Origin: JAIBJN01 sp963839745 | GTDB taxonomy: Bacteria; Actinomycetota; Thermoleophilia; Gaiellales; Gaiellaceae | Length of the DNA stretch: 64,000 bases | Direction of reading: 5' to 3' | NCBI GenBank assembly: GCA_963839745.1 | Contig: CAWIWC010000005.1 | Span: 124,001-188,000, forward strand | Position numbers and translations under genes: made by a program | The notes under the pieces: model-generated | What the model was told of the DNA's origin: nothing | Database searches by the model: none | What the model saw: the letters and a program-made list of their open reading frames with translations, nothing else | Shown here: in pieces, positions 25,493 to 36,315 of the stretch | Position numbering within the stretch: position 1 is the first letter of the stretch | Layout of the letters: every line of letters begins with the position of its first letter

Positions 25493-26796
25493 GCGACTTT
25501 CGCCAGGACGCGGCCGTCGCGGCCGACTGGATCGCGGCCTACCTCGAGGGCGTGCGCGAGCTGCCGGTGCTCGCCCAGGTCGAGCCCGGCCAGATCAGGG
25601 GCGCGCTCCCTGCCTCGCCGCCCGAGACCGCCGAGACGTTCGCCGATGTGCTCCGTGACCTCGACCAGGTGCTACTCCCCGGCATCACCCACTGGAATCA
25701 TCCGCGCTTCTTCGCCTACTACGCCATCTCCGGGACGGAGCCGGGGATCCTCGCCGAGTTCCTCATCGCGGCCCTGAACGTCAACGGCATGCTCTGGCGC
25801 ACGTCGCCCGCGGCCACGGAGCTCGAGGAGCTCGTGCTCGACTGGGTGCGGCAGCTCATCGGTCTCCCGGATGGCCTGCACGGCCACATCGAGGACACGG
25901 CGTCCACCTCGACCCTGGCGGCGCTCACGGCGGCGCGCCATTTGCGGCCGGCGGGAACGGTCCTCTGCTCGGAGCACGCGCACTCCTCCATGGACAAGGC
26001 TGCGCGGCTCCTGGGCGTTCCGATCCGCAAGGTGCCCTCGGACGACGAGTTCCGGATGCGGCCCGATGCGCTCGCCGAGGCGCTGGGCGAGGTGGAAGCG
26101 TCCGCCGTCGTCGCAACGGTCGGGACGACGTCGACGAGCTCGGTCGACCCGGTGCCCGAGATCGCGGCGCTCTGCGCCGAGGCGGGGGCCTGGCTGCACG
26201 TCGACGCGGCCTATGCCGGCCCGGCGATGGTCTGCGAAGAGAACCGGTGGGCCTTTGCGGGCGTCGACCTGGCCGACTCGGTCGTCGTCAACCCGCACAA
26301 GTGGATGCTGACGCCGATCGACTGCTCGCTTCTCTACACGCGTCGGCCCGAGGTGCTGCGCGAGGCGTTCAGCATCGCGCCCGTCTACCTGCGTGCGAGC
26401 GAGGAAGGGGTGACGAACCTGACCGACTACAGCCCGGTGCTCGGCCGCCGCTTTCGCTCGCTCAAGCTCTGGGCGGTGATCCGCTGCTACGGCCGCGAGG
26501 GGCTGCAGGCCGTGATCCGAGAGCATCAGCGGCTCGCGAGGCTCTTTGCCTCCTGGGTCGAGGAGACCCCGGGCTGGGAGGTCGTCGCGCCCGTTCCCTT
26601 CTCGCTGGTGTGCTTCCGCAAGGACGCGTCAGACGAGGAGAACGAGGCGATCCTCGAGCGGGTCAACGCCACGGGCGAGGCGTACCTCTCGAACACGACC
26701 CTGAACGGCGGGTACGTCCTGCGCCTGGCCATCGGCCATCACCGGACGACGGAGGACGACGTCCGCCGCGCCTGGGAGCTCCTACAGGAGGCGTAG
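25489..26796 (+). CDS. PLP-dependent group II decarboxylase (aromatic-L-amino-acid type)
   Basis: This 435-aa PLP enzyme has the group II decarboxylase pattern: HWNHPRFFAYYAISGTEPG, the VDAAYAGPA Asp-Ala motif that contacts the cofactor, and the Schiff-base lysine in VVNPHKWML. Relatives decarboxylate tyrosine, tryptophan or DOPA, or act as phenylacetaldehyde synthases. The substrate is not fixed by what is visible. It overlaps polX by 4 bp and converges with otsB, overlapping by 15 bp. Confidence 0.88.
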   Translation: MSDFRQDAAVAADWIAAYLEGVRELPVLAQVEPGQIRGALPASPPETAETFADVLRDLDQVLLPGITHWNHPRFFAYYAISGTEPGILAEFLIAALNVNGMLWRTSPAATELEELVLDWVRQLIGLPDGLHGHIEDTASTSTLAALTAARHLRPAGTVLCSEHAHSSMDKAARLLGVPIRKVPSDDEFRMRPDALAEALGEVEASAVVATVGTTSTSSVDPVPEIAALCAEAGAWLHVDAAYAGPAMVCEENRWAFAGVDLADSVVVNPHKWMLTPIDCSLLYTRRPEVLREAFSIAPVYLRASEEGVTNLTDYSPVLGRRFRSLKLWAVIRCYGREGLQAVIREHQRLARLFASWVEETPGWEVVAPVPFSLVCFRKDASDEENEAILERVNATGEAYLSNTTLNGGYVLRLAIGHHRTTEDDVRRAWELLQEA

Positions 26797-27501
26797 AAGC
26801 CCGGCCAGCTCGGCCGGGCCCGCGACGACGAGGTCGGCTGCATCGGCCAGCTCGGCCGGGCCCTCCTCCGACGTGACGGCGACGCGGACCGTGTGCTCGA
26901 GTCCCGCCGAGGCGAGGCCCACGAAGGCGTCGAGGTCGGTCGTGTCGTCGCCCGCGTACAGCCCGAGCCGGGCGCCCGAGCGCTGCAGGAGCGTTCTGAC
27001 GGCCGTCCCCTTGTCGGCGGGCACGGCCGGCCTGATCTCGAGCACCTTGCGGCCCCAGCGTGCGTCGAGCCCCTCCGCCTGGGCCCTGGCGGCGACCGCC
27101 TCGAGCTCAGCCCGCGCGCGCTCCTCGTCCTCTGCCTCGCGGTAGTGGTACGAGAGCGACAGGGTCTTGTCCTCGACCGGGAGGCCCGTGGCGTCCCGGA
27201 AGCGGGCGATGTCTCCGGCGAGAACCGCCGCGCGCGGGTCCAGTTCGAGGCCGTGGTTGCCCACGTACTCGATCCCCTCGACTCCGACGAGGCGGCGGGC
27301 GTCCGTCCCGGCGCGGCCACTCACGCAGGCGACGAGGAGGTAGCTGTCAACGAGCCGCTCCAGCTCTGCACGGGTCGCGCCGGGGACTGCGGCGAGCTCC
27401 GGCCGCGCAACGATCGGGGCGAGGGTGCCGTCGACGTCGAGTACGACCGCGCTTCGCCCGGGAGCGTGCGAGAGCGGGGCGAGGAGCGCGGCGGCCTCCA
27501 T
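26782..27501 (-). CDS. otsB: Trehalose-6-phosphate phosphatase (OtsB)
   Basis: This 239-aa HAD-fold phosphatase has the nucleophile motif VVLDVDGTLAP, SGRAGTDARRLVG and the metal motif YAGDDTTDLDAF. It converts trehalose 6-phosphate to trehalose, an osmolyte. No otsA is nearby. A TATCCT box on the minus strand (27512-27517) overlaps the -10 of the divergent gene. Confidence 0.9.
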   Translation of the reverse strand: MEAAALLAPLSHAPGRSAVVLDVDGTLAPIVARPELAAVPGATRAELERLVDSYLLVACVSGRAGTDARRLVGVEGIEYVGNHGLELDPRAAVLAGDIARFRDATGLPVEDKTLSLSYHYREAEDEERARAELEAVAARAQAEGLDARWGRKVLEIRPAVPADKGTAVRTLLQRSGARLGLYAGDDTTDLDAFVGLASAGLEHTVRVAVTSEEGPAELADAADLVVAGPAELAGLLRLL

Positions 27502-27510
27502 CGGCCCGCT

Positions 27511-27517
27511 TAGGATA
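27511..27517. promoter_or_regulatory. Overlapping divergent -10 boxes, otsB / TauE-like
   Basis: TAGGATA gives TAGGAT on plus (6 nt before the GTG at 27523) and TATCCT on minus (10 nt before the otsB ATG). Only 21 bp separate the two start codons, leaving no room for Shine-Dalgarno sites. Confidence 0.45.
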
Positions 27518-27522
27518 GGGCC

Positions 27523-27891
27523 GTGCGGTCGGCCAAGCGCTCCCTCCTCGTTCTCACGGGGATCGGGGTCGCCTCGGGGTTCCTGAGCGCGCTGTTCGGC
27601 GTCGGCGGCGGGCTGCTCATCGTGCCGATGCTGGTGATCCTCATGGGGTTCACGACGCGCGAGGCGACGGCGACCTCGCTCGCCGCCATCGGCCTCACCG
27701 CCCTCGCCGGGGTGATCTCGTACGCCGTGCTCGAGGACGTGGACTGGGGCGCCGCCGCGCTCGTCGGTTTCCCTGCGCTCTTCGGGTCGTTGGCGGGCGT
27801 CCAGCTCCAGCACCGCGTCACGTCTCGCATGCTCACGCGCCTGTTCGCATTCTTCGTAGCCGTGGTCGCCGTGCTTCTCTTCTTCGAATGA
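27523..27891 (+). CDS. Half-size TauE/SafE-like membrane protein, first half
   Basis: This 122-aa protein has four predicted membrane segments and the repeat signature SALFGVGGGLLIVPMLV with TREATATSLAAI. TauE/SafE (PF01925) anion exporters are normally about 250 aa with two such repeats in one chain. Here each repeat has its own gene; this is the first. It overlaps the second by 4 bp (ATGA), so equal expression and heterodimer formation are likely. The substrate (sulfite or organosulfonate in the family) is not shown. Confidence 0.8.
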   Translation: MRSAKRSLLVLTGIGVASGFLSALFGVGGGLLIVPMLVILMGFTTREATATSLAAIGLTALAGVISYAVLEDVDWGAAALVGFPALFGSLAGVQLQHRVTSRMLTRLFAFFVAVVAVLLFFE

Positions 27892-28262
27892 GCACCGGGA
27901 CGATCATCCTCGCGCTCGTGCTCGGCTTCGGCGCCGGGGTCCTTTCGGGGATGTTCGGCGTCGGCGGGGGGATTCTCTTCGTGCCGACGCTCGTGTTCGT
28001 CGTCGGCCTCGGCCAGCTCGAGGCCCAGTCCACCTCGCTCGCCGCGATCATCCCCGTGGTCGTGTTCGGGGCCTGGCAGCAGCATCACGCGGGAAACGTC
28101 CGCTGGCGCGCGGCCCTCATCGTCGGCGTCGTCTCCGTCCTCGGCGTCTACGGAGGCGCGTCGCTGGCGATCTCCCTCGACGAGGACCTGCTGCGCAAGC
28201 TCTTCGCCGGGTTCCTGATCGTCGTCGCCGCCCAGCTCGTCTGGTCGACCCGGCGGCCGTAG
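27888..28262 (+). CDS. Half-size TauE/SafE-like membrane protein, second half
   Basis: This 124-aa protein repeats the signature of its neighbour (SGMFGVGGGILFVPTLVFV, EAQSTSLAAI) with four predicted membrane segments. It starts at the ATG in the 4-bp overlap. The two products together match a full TauE/SafE transporter. No in-frame fusion or frameshift joins them; both have clean starts and stops. Confidence 0.8.
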   Translation: MSTGTIILALVLGFGAGVLSGMFGVGGGILFVPTLVFVVGLGQLEAQSTSLAAIIPVVVFGAWQQHHAGNVRWRAALIVGVVSVLGVYGGASLAISLDEDLLRKLFAGFLIVVAAQLVWSTRRP

Positions 28263-28277
28263 ACTTGAAAGGCGCGC

Positions 28278-28658
28278 ATGGGTGACGACTTTCTCTTCCC
28301 GCTCGTGGACGAGCCGATCGGCGCGATCGTCGACCGGATCCAGTCCGAGGAAGCCGCCCTTGCGGCCCTGGCCGCGTCACCGCGCCGCCAGCTCGCCTTC
28401 CGCACGTTCGCCTACGTTCGGGTGGGCATCCTCCTCGGGCGGCTCCTCGTCGAGCACGATCTCGAGCCCGTCGCCGGAGAGGAGGGCACCTGGGTCGACC
28501 AGCTCCTTGCCGACCCGGAGGTGATCGAGGCAGTCCGCGCCGAGGTGAGGGCCGTGGCCGAGGAGGTCGCGAGCGACCCCAGCCTGGCAGAGCCCGTCGG
28601 GCCCGACGAGGCGACCCGCGAGCGTTTTCGCGCTTTTGCGCGCCGCTTGGGCCGCTAG
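28278..28658 (+). CDS. Hypothetical protein, 126 aa
   Basis: I do not recognise this protein. It is soluble, mostly helical and rich in Glu, Ala and Val. A central FRTFAYVRVGILLGRLLVEH could be a buried helix. A TAGACT box (28260-28265) lies 12 nt before the ATG. It follows the TauE-like pair by 15 bp in the same direction and may be in the same transcript. Confidence 0.7.
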   Translation: MGDDFLFPLVDEPIGAIVDRIQSEEAALAALAASPRRQLAFRTFAYVRVGILLGRLLVEHDLEPVAGEEGTWVDQLLADPEVIEAVRAEVRAVAEEVASDPSLAEPVGPDEATRERFRAFARRLGR

Positions 28659-28703
28659 AGGACCCTTCTTTCTCGCGCGGCCGTCCCTGCCGATAATCTC
28701 CCG

Positions 28704-30128
28704 ATGGTGGCCCACCGCGTCGTCTACGTGACGATCCTTGCCCTGGGCGTCCTCGTGCTGGGGGGATCGGCAGCCGCGCAAAGTGCGCCGGCTTCCTCGT
28801 CGAGTGCGTTCGGAGTGCGCGTCGTCGTGCCGGGCGGCGCCGGAGCGACCGCGGGCGCCGTCTCCGCGCCTCCGCGCGGGGGCGCAACGCTCGACGGCTG
28901 GAGCTACGGCGACGGCGCCGTCTCCGCCGGCGGGCTGAGCACCGCCGCGAGGACGAGCGCGTCCAGCACAGCCACGGGAGAAGGCAGCGCCACCGTCCAG
29001 TCCGTCTCGCTCTTCGGCGGTGAGATCACGGCCGACGCCGTCTTCGTCCGCGCGACCGCCCGCGCGTCGGGGAGAGGTGCTGCCGGGTCGCTCGATGCGT
29101 CCTCGGTCTCCAACCTCGTCGCCCTCGGCTCGCCCGTGCAGACCGCGCCGAACACCCGCGTGGCCCTCGGCGACTGGGGCTACATGGTCGTCCTCGAGAA
29201 GGCGGTCGTCCGCCAGAACCAGGCCCGGCTCGGCTTCCGCGGCTTCGCGACCGGCCTCCACGTCGTCCTCACGGCGGCGCACGGCGGCCTGCCGGCCGGC
29301 ACGGAGATCATGGTCGGCTACGCGGAGGCGGCCGCGAGCGCCCGCAAGGCCGCGCCGCCGCCCCAGCCGCCTCCGACGCCGCCGCCCACGACGAAGCCGC
29401 CGGCGCAGGGGCCGCCGCGCGAGCCCGTACCTTCGACGCCGGGCACAGTGCCGCCCCCGACGGTGCAGAACCCGCCGAACGTGGACCCGAAGCTCACGGC
29501 CGCCGGCTACGTCTTCCCGGTCTACGGGCAGGCATCGTTCGGCGACGACTTCGCGGCCGCCCGGGCGACAACCGGCTGGCACCACGGCAACGACATCTTC
29601 GCCCCGCTCGGCGCGCCGATCCTCGCGGTTGCCGACGGGACGCTCTTCCTCGTCGGCTGGAACGACGTCGGCGGCAACCGACTCTGGCTCCGCGACGGCG
29701 CCGGCAACGAGTTCTACTACGCGCACCTCTCCGCGTACTCCCCCATCGCGCGCGAGGGCGCCCAGGTGAAGGCAGGGGACGTCATCGGCTTCGTCGGCGC
29801 GACCGGCGACGCGGTCGGCACGCCGCCCCACCTCCACTTCGAGATCCACCCGCTCGAGCTCCTCTGGATGGGCTACGACGGGGTGATCAACCCCTACCCG
29901 TACCTGACCGCGTGGCTCCGCCTGGACGACATCGCCTTCGGTGGGTGGACCCCTCAGGCGGGCAGGGCGCCCGAGGCCGGCGCCGTGCTCCTCCAGGCCG
30001 ACGACATCTCCTCGCTCTCCGGCCTGGGCGACGACTCGCTCTCGTCGTACCTCGTGATGCCCGACCTGTTCGGGGAAGGGCAACCCGGCCCGACGATCGT
30101 CGGGGCCGAAACGGGCTTCAGCGGCTAG
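28704..30128 (+). CDS. Secreted M23/LytM-family peptidase
   Basis: This 474-aa protein has a signal peptide (1-25, AAAQS cleavage region), a Ser/Ala-rich N-terminal domain, a proline-rich linker (about 216-263), and a C-terminal LytM domain with the zinc ligands HHGNDIFAP and HLHFEIHP. M23 enzymes cleave peptide bonds in peptidoglycan. About 75 residues follow the catalytic domain without a recognised fold. TAATCT (28694-28699) is just upstream of the ATG. Confidence 0.88.
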   Translation: MVAHRVVYVTILALGVLVLGGSAAAQSAPASSSSAFGVRVVVPGGAGATAGAVSAPPRGGATLDGWSYGDGAVSAGGLSTAARTSASSTATGEGSATVQSVSLFGGEITADAVFVRATARASGRGAAGSLDASSVSNLVALGSPVQTAPNTRVALGDWGYMVVLEKAVVRQNQARLGFRGFATGLHVVLTAAHGGLPAGTEIMVGYAEAAASARKAAPPPQPPPTPPPTTKPPAQGPPREPVPSTPGTVPPPTVQNPPNVDPKLTAAGYVFPVYGQASFGDDFAAARATTGWHHGNDIFAPLGAPILAVADGTLFLVGWNDVGGNRLWLRDGAGNEFYYAHLSAYSPIAREGAQVKAGDVIGFVGATGDAVGTPPHLHFEIHPLELLWMGYDGVINPYPYLTAWLRLDDIAFGGWTPQAGRAPEAGAVLLQADDISSLSGLGDDSLSSYLVMPDLFGEGQPGPTIVGAETGFSG

Positions 30129-30158
30129 CTCCGCCGCCCGCCCTGTGCTGCCCTCCGG

Positions 30159-30563
30159 CTAGTTCTCGTTCGACTGGGTCTCGAACGGCTGCTCGGGGCC
30201 GAGGACCTTGTCCTTCAGCCACCGGCGCGTGTCGGGGCCCGTTGCCGGGTTGAAGAGAACGCCCAGCGTGATGCCTACGAGGAGAAGCGTGAAGTTGCGC
30301 CCGGCGTGGGACTCCTTGCCCTGGGCGCGCTCTCCGGCCTTGCGCAGCTCCTCGACGGCCTTCCTGAGCTCGTCCTGGATGTCCTTGTCCTTGGCGACGC
30401 GCATGGCGACGGCCTGAGCTCCCTGGTTGCCGAGGAGCTCGTCGTAGATGCTCTTCGCCGAGACGTACGCCTTCTTCACGTGGTCATGCAGCTCTTCGTC
30501 CTGCGCGATTCGCTCGACGTAGGGCCGAGCGGTATCGACGGCGCCGCTCACTCTGTCCTTCAT
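30159..30563 (-). CDS. YtxH-like membrane-anchored protein
   Basis: This 134-aa protein has an N-terminal helical, charged region (about 1-85) and one membrane-like segment NFTLLLVGITLGVLFNPATG followed by a basic tail (DTRRWLKDKV). The hydrophobic motif ending in NPATG resembles the YtxH family, but with the long helical part on the N-terminal side. YtxH proteins are general-stress-associated in Bacillus. It lies 32 bp after lon. Confidence 0.62.
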   Translation of the reverse strand: MKDRVSGAVDTARPYVERIAQDEELHDHVKKAYVSAKSIYDELLGNQGAQAVAMRVAKDKDIQDELRKAVEELRKAGERAQGKESHAGRNFTLLLVGITLGVLFNPATGPDTRRWLKDKVLGPEQPFETQSNEN

Positions 30564-30595
30564 GCCTGTCCTTTCGTTTCGTTCGCCGGGATTAT

Positions 30596-32973
<2,378 letters not shown>

Positions 32974-32977
<4 letters not shown>

Positions 32978-33411
32978 CGCTCGCCTCCCTTCTTGACCTT
33001 GAGGTGGATCGGCCCCGTGGTCCGCTGGCGCAGGGGGAGGACGATCGTCAGCAGCCCGTGCTCGTAGCTCGCCTCGGCGGCGGTCGTGTCGATTCCGTCC
33101 CCTAGCGCGAGGCGGCGCTGGAAGGGCCCGTAGTCGATCTCGATGTGCTCGTAGCGCCGCTCCCCGCCGGCGGGCCGCTGTCGCTGGCCCGAGATGACGA
33201 GCGCGCCGTCGACGACGGAGATGTCGACCTTGTCGGGATCGACGCCGGCGATCTCCACGACGACGTGGACGGCCGGCGGATCCTGTGTCCGGTAGACGTC
33301 GACACGCGGCCGGAAGCCGGTGCGTTGCGGCGAGAGACGGTGGAACCAGAGGTCGCTGAAGAGCTCCTCCATCTCGCCGCGAAGTCGTTCGATGTCCCTG
33401 CGCGGAGGCAT
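32974..33411 (-). CDS. Hsp20/alpha-crystallin family small heat-shock protein
   Basis: This 145-aa holdase has an alpha-crystallin domain (about 38-130) with VVVEIAGVDPDKVDI and the conserved SYEHGLLTIVLPL. TACGAT (minus strand) sits 6 nt before the ATG. No HspR/HAIR-type operator or CIRCE element was seen. It is the first gene of the hsp20-lon operon, so the pair is likely heat-inducible. Confidence 0.93.
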
Positions 33412-33426
33412 GCGAGAATCGTAGCC

Positions 33427-33555
33427 ATGCCGCGCATCTTCAAAGTCGCGGGAGCCGGGATCGCCCTTGCCGCCTACGTCTGGGTCGCTGCCGTGCGGCT
33501 CGCCCCGGGCGTGCGAGCGCGGAAGGCGGCCAGACGCTCGCTTCGCCGTACTTGA
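33427..33555 (+). CDS. Small single-pass membrane protein, 42 aa
   Basis: The frame reads a short basic start, a hydrophobic segment VAGAGIALAAYVWVAAVRLA, and a strongly basic tail (RARKAARRSLRR). This is a typical small one-helix membrane protein with a cytoplasmic basic end. It is divergent from hsp20 with 15 bp between start codons. The function is unknown. Confidence 0.55.
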   Translation: MPRIFKVAGAGIALAAYVWVAAVRLAPGVRARKAARRSLRRT

Positions 33556-33581
33556 CCCTGGCCGTCGGCTAGCCTCGCGTC

Positions 33582-35768
33582 ATGGAGCGCTGGACGCGGG
33601 CGATGATCCGCTACCGCTGGGCCGTTCTCGCGGTCTGGGCGGTGGTCTTCCTCGCCTCGGCGGCCGCGACGGCGGGGCTGTCGGACCTGCTCACGAACCG
33701 CTTCACGCTCCCGGGGACGGACACCGCGCGCGCCGAGCAGATCCTCGAGGAGGAGTTCGGCCAGAAGACGACCGGGTCGTTCACGATCGTCGCGCGAGGG
33801 GAGCCCGGCTCGGCCCAGGAGCTCGTTGGTCCCTTGGAGGAGGCGGCCGCAAGGGCCTCGGCCGAGCTCCCGACCTCGGAGGTCGCCGCGGTCCAGCCGG
33901 TCTCGGAATCCGTCGTCACCGCGCTGATCGTCTCCAACCTCGAGCCGGCGGACGCGAAGGGCCACACCGACGACATGCGCGAGGCGGTCGGCGAGATCCC
34001 CGGCGCGGAGGTCTTCGTTTCCGGCCAGGCGGCGATCGAGCACGACCTCGACCCGGTCTTCGCCGAAGACCTCTTCGTCGGCGAGGTGCTCATTGCGATC
34101 CCGATCGCGCTCCTCATCCTCATCTTCGTCTTCGGGACGCTCGCGTTCCTGCTGCCGTTCATGTTCGCGGCCGCGGCCATCCCGACCACGCTCGGGATCA
34201 TCTGGATCTTCGCCAACTTCATGGAGCTGACGACCTACCTCCAGAACCTCGTCATGCTCATCGGCTTCGGGATCGCGATCGACTACTCGCTCCTGATCGT
34301 CTACCGCTATCGCGAGGAGCTCCAGAAGGCCGGGTCGAAGGTGGACGCGATCGTGCGGACGATGGAGACCGCCGGGCGGGCGGTCGTCTTCTCCGGGTCT
34401 GCGGTCGGGATCGGGCTGGCGCTGATGCTTTTCATGCCGCTGCCCTTCATGCGCGGCTTCGGCATTGGTGGTCTCGTCATCCCGCTCGTCTCCGTCGTGT
34501 GCGCGCTGACGCTCCTGCCGGTGCTCCTCTACTTCCTCGCTGCGCGGCTCGACAGCGTGCGGCTGATCCCGAGGCGCATCGCCGAGCGCCGCTCCGACGC
34601 GGAGTCGAACATGTGGGTGCGCCTCTCGCGGGCGATCATGCAGCGCCCCGCGCTCGTCGCGGCGACCACGACGGCGTTCCTCGTCCTCCTTGCGCTGCCG
34701 GTCTTCACCCTCGAGGTCGGGCCGGGGTCGAACGAGGGCATCCCGCAGGACCTCGACGGGATCCGCGGGCTGAACATCGTCTCGGAGGAGCTCGGCGCCG
34801 GAGCGCTCGCGCCGACGGCCATCGTGATCGACACCGCCCGGCCCGGCGGGCTCGAGGACGAGGACGTGCAGGTCGCGCTGGACCGGCTCGAGGAGCAGCT
34901 CGTAGCCGATCCCGAGGTCGCGCGCGTGGCGTTCGACCCGGCTAGCCCACAGAGCGTCGACCCGACGGGGCAGTACCTCCACCTCGAGGTGACGGGCCGG
35001 AGCGAGTACGGCGTGCCTGCCGCGCTCGACTTCGTCGACCGGTTGCGCGACGACATCGTCCCCGCCTCGGGCTTCCCGGACAACGTCGACGTCTACGCCG
35101 GCGGCGGCCCGCCGAGCGGCGTCGACTTCCTCGACCTCACCTACGGCGCCTTCCCCTGGCTCGTCCTCGCCGTCCTGCTCCTGACCTACGTCCTGCTCCT
35201 GCGCGCCTTCAGGTCGGTGCTCATCCCGCTCAAGGCGATCATCCTCAACCTGCTCTCCATCGGCGCCGCCTACGGACTCCTCGTCGTCTTCTTCAAGTGG
35301 GGAGCGGCCGACTGGTTCGGGCTCATCTCCTTCGACCAGATCGAGGGCTGGATCCCGGTCTTCGTCTTCGCGATGGTCTTCGGGCTCTCGATGGACTACG
35401 AGGTCTTCCTCGTCAGCCGCATGCGGGAGGAGTGGGACGAGACGCAGGACAACGTGCGCGCGGTCTCGCTCGGCCTGGCCAAGACCGGTCGGATCGTGAC
35501 GGCCGCGGGCCTGATCATGTTCGCCGCGTTCATGGGCTTCGTGGCGGGCTCGATCGTCGGGCTCCAGCAGTTCGGCTTCGGCCTCGCGATGGCGATCCTC
35601 ATCGACGTGACCATCGTCCGGGCCCTGCTCGTGCCGAGCGCGATGGCGCTCTTCGGCCGCTGGAACTGGTGGCTGCCGCCGAGCGTGGCCAAGGTCTTCT
35701 TCGTGAAGCCTTCGCCGCTCCAGCCCAAGGCGCCGGGCCAGCCCGCGCCGAGCGCGTCCGGCCGCTAG
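33582..35768 (+). CDS. MMPL family RND-type transporter
   Basis: This 728-aa membrane protein has the RND layout: one N-terminal membrane helix, an extracellular domain (about 40-160), a six-helix block, a second extracellular loop and a second six-helix block. Sequences such as IGFGIAIDYSLLIVYRYREEL and FGLSMDYEVFLVSRMREEW are the MMPL proton-relay signatures. The family exports lipids or drugs. TAGCCT (33570-33575) is 6 nt before the ATG. Confidence 0.92.
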   Translation: MERWTRAMIRYRWAVLAVWAVVFLASAAATAGLSDLLTNRFTLPGTDTARAEQILEEEFGQKTTGSFTIVARGEPGSAQELVGPLEEAAARASAELPTSEVAAVQPVSESVVTALIVSNLEPADAKGHTDDMREAVGEIPGAEVFVSGQAAIEHDLDPVFAEDLFVGEVLIAIPIALLILIFVFGTLAFLLPFMFAAAAIPTTLGIIWIFANFMELTTYLQNLVMLIGFGIAIDYSLLIVYRYREELQKAGSKVDAIVRTMETAGRAVVFSGSAVGIGLALMLFMPLPFMRGFGIGGLVIPLVSVVCALTLLPVLLYFLAARLDSVRLIPRRIAERRSDAESNMWVRLSRAIMQRPALVAATTTAFLVLLALPVFTLEVGPGSNEGIPQDLDGIRGLNIVSEELGAGALAPTAIVIDTARPGGLEDEDVQVALDRLEEQLVADPEVARVAFDPASPQSVDPTGQYLHLEVTGRSEYGVPAALDFVDRLRDDIVPASGFPDNVDVYAGGGPPSGVDFLDLTYGAFPWLVLAVLLLTYVLLLRAFRSVLIPLKAIILNLLSIGAAYGLLVVFFKWGAADWFGLISFDQIEGWIPVFVFAMVFGLSMDYEVFLVSRMREEWDETQDNVRAVSLGLAKTGRIVTAAGLIMFAAFMGFVAGSIVGLQQFGFGLAMAILIDVTIVRALLVPSAMALFGRWNWWLPPSVAKVFFVKPSPLQPKAPGQPAPSASGR

Positions 35769-35811
35769 CAGGGCGCGCCGAGCGGGATCAGTTCCCATAG
35801 TCTGTCGCGCC

Positions 35812-36303
35812 ATGGAGCTGGAGGTCGTCGAGGGCAACATCGCCGAGCTGGAGGTCGACGCGATCGCCAACGCGGCCAACAACCGCCTCTGGATGGGAGC
35901 AGGCGTGGCAGGCGCGATCAAGGGCGCCGGCGGCGACGAGATCGAGCGCGAGGCGGTGGCGAAGGGCCCGATCGAGGTCGGCGACGCGGTCGCGACCGGA
36001 GCGGGGAACCTGCCCGCGAAGCACGTGATCCACGGCGCCGTCATGGGCCAGGACCTGCGAACCGACGCCGACCTCGTCCGCAAGACAACCAGGCGGACGC
36101 TCGAGGTGGCGGACGAGCTGGGCGCTCGCTCGCTCGCGCTCCCGGCCTTCGGGACGGGCGTCGGAGGGTTTCCCCTGGAGGAGTGCGCGGCGATCATGGT
36201 CGACGTGGCGCGCGCTCACGAGCCGGGGTCGCTCGAGCGCGTCGTCTTCGCGGTCTACGGCGACGAGGCCGAAGAGGCCTTCCGCGCAGCGCTGGCCGAG
36301 TAG
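35812..36303 (+). CDS. Macro domain protein (ADP-ribose binding)
   Basis: This 163-aa protein is a single macro domain. The motifs VEGNIAELEVDAIANAANN, GVAGAIKGAGG and PAFGTGVGGFP form the ADP-ribose pocket. Such proteins bind or hydrolyse ADP-ribose or O-acetyl-ADP-ribose. TAGTCT (35798-35803) is 8 nt before the ATG. Its TAG stop forms part of the -10-like box of rfbA. Confidence 0.9.
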   Translation: MELEVVEGNIAELEVDAIANAANNRLWMGAGVAGAIKGAGGDEIEREAVAKGPIEVGDAVATGAGNLPAKHVIHGAVMGQDLRTDADLVRKTTRRTLEVADELGARSLALPAFGTGVGGFPLEECAAIMVDVARAHEPGSLERVVFAVYGDEAEEAFRAALAE

Positions 36304-36315
36304 CATCAGGCCGGC

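Noticed and set aside
29370..29480. Pro-rich repeats in the M23 peptidase as a DNA repeat or CRISPR-like array
   Set aside because: The CCG-rich stretch is a coding linker without regular spacers.
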